Below, one piece after another: positions 62,657 through 64,000 of a stretch of DNA of 64,000 nucleotides; position 1 is the stretch's first letter, and each line of letters starts with the position of its first letter. The stretch comes from Kaistia geumhonensis (GTDB taxonomy: Bacteria > Pseudomonadota > Alphaproteobacteria > Rhizobiales > Kaistiaceae): positions 2,852,001 to 2,916,000 of the forward strand of contig NZ_JAUSWJ010000001.1 of assembly GCF_030815145.1 (NCBI RefSeq). The letters run 5' to 3'. The notes below the pieces were generated by a model that saw only the letters and a program-made list of their open reading frames with translations, was not told the origin of the DNA and searched no databases. Both the position numbers and the translations under genes were made by a program.

Positions 62657-64000
62657 ATGGCCGTTCCCCCGCCGAAGGTCGACCTGCCCGATCTCGTTGC
62701 GATGCAGCGCGCGCTGTTCTCGGTGTTCGATACGACCGGCGCGATCGATCTCGCGCGTGCGCTCCACGCGGCCGGAGTTCGCCTGTTCGCGACCGGCTCG
62801 ACGGCCAAGGCGATCGTCTCGGCGGGACTGCCGGTGATGAACATCGCCGACCTGATCGGCTTTCCCGAAATCCTCGGCGGGCGGGTTAAGACGCTGCATC
62901 CGAAGGTGCATGGCGGCCTCCTGGCGCTGCGCAACGACCCCGTGCATGCCGCCGAACTGATCGAGCACGGCATCGAGCCCTTCGACCTCGTCGTCTCCAA
63001 CCTCTATCCGTTCGAGAAGACGATCGCGGCCACCAGCGACCTGCCGACCCTCGTCGAGAACATCGATATCGGCGGCCCGGCCATGACGCGCGCCGCCGCC
63101 AAGAACCACGGCTTCGTGTCGATCCTCGTCGATCCGGCCGATTATGACGGGCTGCTCGCCGAACTCGCGGCGCATGGCGGCGCGACGACGCTCGCCTATC
63201 GCCGCCGCCTCGCCGCGAAGGCCTTCGCCCGCACCGCGGCCTATGACGCCGCCGTCTCGACCTGGTTCGCCGCTGCGCTGGACGAACCCGCGCCGGCCTG
63301 GCGTGCCCTCGGCGGCAAGCTCGCGGAGAGCCTGCGCTATGGCGAGAACCCGCATCAGCGCGCCGCCTTCTACGTGACGGGCGAGCAGCGGCCCGGCGTC
63401 GCGACCGCGCGGCAGCTCCAGGGCAAGCAGCTCTCCTACAACAACATCAACGACACGGACGCCGCCTTCGAGTTGGTGGCGGAGTTCGATCCGGCGGCCG
63501 CGCCGGCCGTCGCCATCATCAAGCACGCCAATCCCTGCGGCGTCGCGACCGGCGCGAGCCTCGTGGAGGCCTATGAACGGGCGCTCCGCTGCGATCCGGT
63601 CTCGGCCTTCGGCGGCATCGTCGCCCTCAACCGGACGCTCGATGCCGAGGCCGCGCGGAAGATCGTCGAGATCTTCACCGAGGTCATCATCGCTCCCGAC
63701 GCGACGGAGGAAGCCGTCGCGATCGTCGCGGCCAAGAAGAACCTCCGCCTGCTCGTCACCGGCGGACTGCCGGACCCGACCGCCGGCGGCCTCTCCTTCC
63801 GCTCCGTCTCGGGCGGCATGCTGGTGCAGGACCGCGATGCCGGCCATGTCGCGCGCGCCGACCTCAAGGTCGTCACGAAGCGGCAGCCGAGCGCGGCCGA
63901 GCTGGACGATCTCCTCTTCGCCTTCCGCGTCGCCAAGCATGTGAAGTCGAACGCCATCGTCTATGCCAAGGACGGCGCCACCGTCGGCATCGGCGCCGGC
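62657..64000 (+). CDS. purH: Bifunctional AICAR formyltransferase/IMP cyclohydrolase PurH (3' end cut by window)
   Basis: 448 codons visible, continuing past the right edge. The N-terminal IMP cyclohydrolase (about 15-210) shows [26 protein letters not shown] and [18 protein letters not shown]; the formyltransferase part begins with LRYGENPHQ and contains [11 protein letters not shown]. Together they do the last two steps of IMP synthesis. Unusual: where family members read SVSDKTG and STGGTAKA, this one reads SVFDTTG and ATGSTAKA, so phosphate-contacting Ser, Lys and Gly positions are changed, while other active-site residues are kept. ATG at 62657 behind AGAGGTG. Confidence 0.95.
   Translation, partial: MAVPPPKVDLPDLVAMQRALFSVFDTTGAIDLARALHAAGVRLFATGSTAKAIVSAGLPVMNIADLIGFPEILGGRVKTLHPKVHGGLLALRNDPVHAAELIEHGIEPFDLVVSNLYPFEKTIAATSDLPTLVENIDIGGPAMTRAAAKNHGFVSILVDPADYDGLLAELAAHGGATTLAYRRRLAAKAFARTAAYDAAVSTWFAAALDEPAPAWRALGGKLAESLRYGENPHQRAAFYVTGEQRPGVATARQLQGKQLSYNNINDTDAAFELVAEFDPAAAPAVAIIKHANPCGVATGASLVEAYERALRCDPVSAFGGIVALNRTLDAEAARKIVEIFTEVIIAPDATEEAVAIVAAKKNLRLLVTGGLPDPTAGGLSFRSVSGGMLVQDRDAGHVARADLKVVTKRQPSAAELDDLLFAFRVAKHVKSNAIVYAKDGATVGIGAG

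Overview
The window reads as an ordinary chromosome segment of a high-GC (roughly two-thirds GC) alphaproteobacterium, most likely in the Hyphomicrobiales (Rhizobiales). This rests on the gene content and synteny (dapF-mtaB-ftsY; hemC-hemD-mitofilin-like-hemY; tsaD-gpsA; htpX-rsmB-heparinase-purH), two Ku proteins flanking LigD, the glnK-amtB pair behind a sigma-54-type promoter, a CtrA-type box in front of the ftsK unit, and EcfG-type general-stress promoters. No IS element, integrase, phage gene, CRISPR array or rRNA operon was seen.

Layout. 1-3.3 kb (minus): dapF, mtaB and ftsY (ftsY runs off the left edge). 3.5-6.6 kb: pncB, then an ABC-F ATPase broken by a one-base frameshift. 6.6-9.7 kb (minus): an SbmA/YddA-type membrane protein whose ATPase motifs are all lost, overlapping a glucoamylase/beta-glucanase-like gene. 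9.9-14.3 kb: glpK, an unknown small protein, and a secreted Gly-rich protein with three internal repeats. 14.3-19 kb: response regulator plus cyclic-nucleotide-binding protein, L,D-transpeptidase, flavin reductase, UbiH-like hydroxylase, tesB. 19-25.7 kb: glnK-amtB, a DapC-like aminotransferase with ftsK, lolA. 25.7-33.4 kb: a gap with a strongly folded RNA candidate, xthA, a 64-codon gene, an exostosin-like glycosyltransferase, a heterodimeric ABC exporter with complementary site defects, and a PAS-GGDEF cyclase. 33.4-38.2 kb: GFA protein, ku, ligD, ku. 38.2-41.9 kb: an arsenic operon with two unrelated arsenate reductases, Acr3 and an MFS exporter. 42-45.7 kb: manganese catalase, fatty acid desaturase, PHB-depolymerase-type esterase, tRNA-Thr(CGT). 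45.8-54.4 kb: heme genes with a mitofilin-like protein, then tsaD-nudix-gpsA, YciI, EVE and an ETF-beta-methyltransferase-like gene. 54.5-64 kb: acs, an SDHAF4 homologue, cfa, htpX, rsmB, heparinase II/III and the 5' part of purH.

How the genes work together. Two themes stand out. First, stress and repair: GGAAC-N16/17-CGTT-type promoters lie in front of the second ku, the GFA gene (sharing a palindromic GGAAC with a possible promoter for the first ku) and the manganese catalase, so NHEJ repair and peroxide defence may belong to the EcfG general stress response. Second, envelope and division: a lone CtrA box precedes the aminotransferase-ftsK unit. The most unusual proteins are the SbmA-like transporter with a dead nucleotide-binding domain, the repeat-built Gly-rich secreted protein, and a PurH whose IMP-cyclohydrolase phosphate loop departs from the usual sequence.
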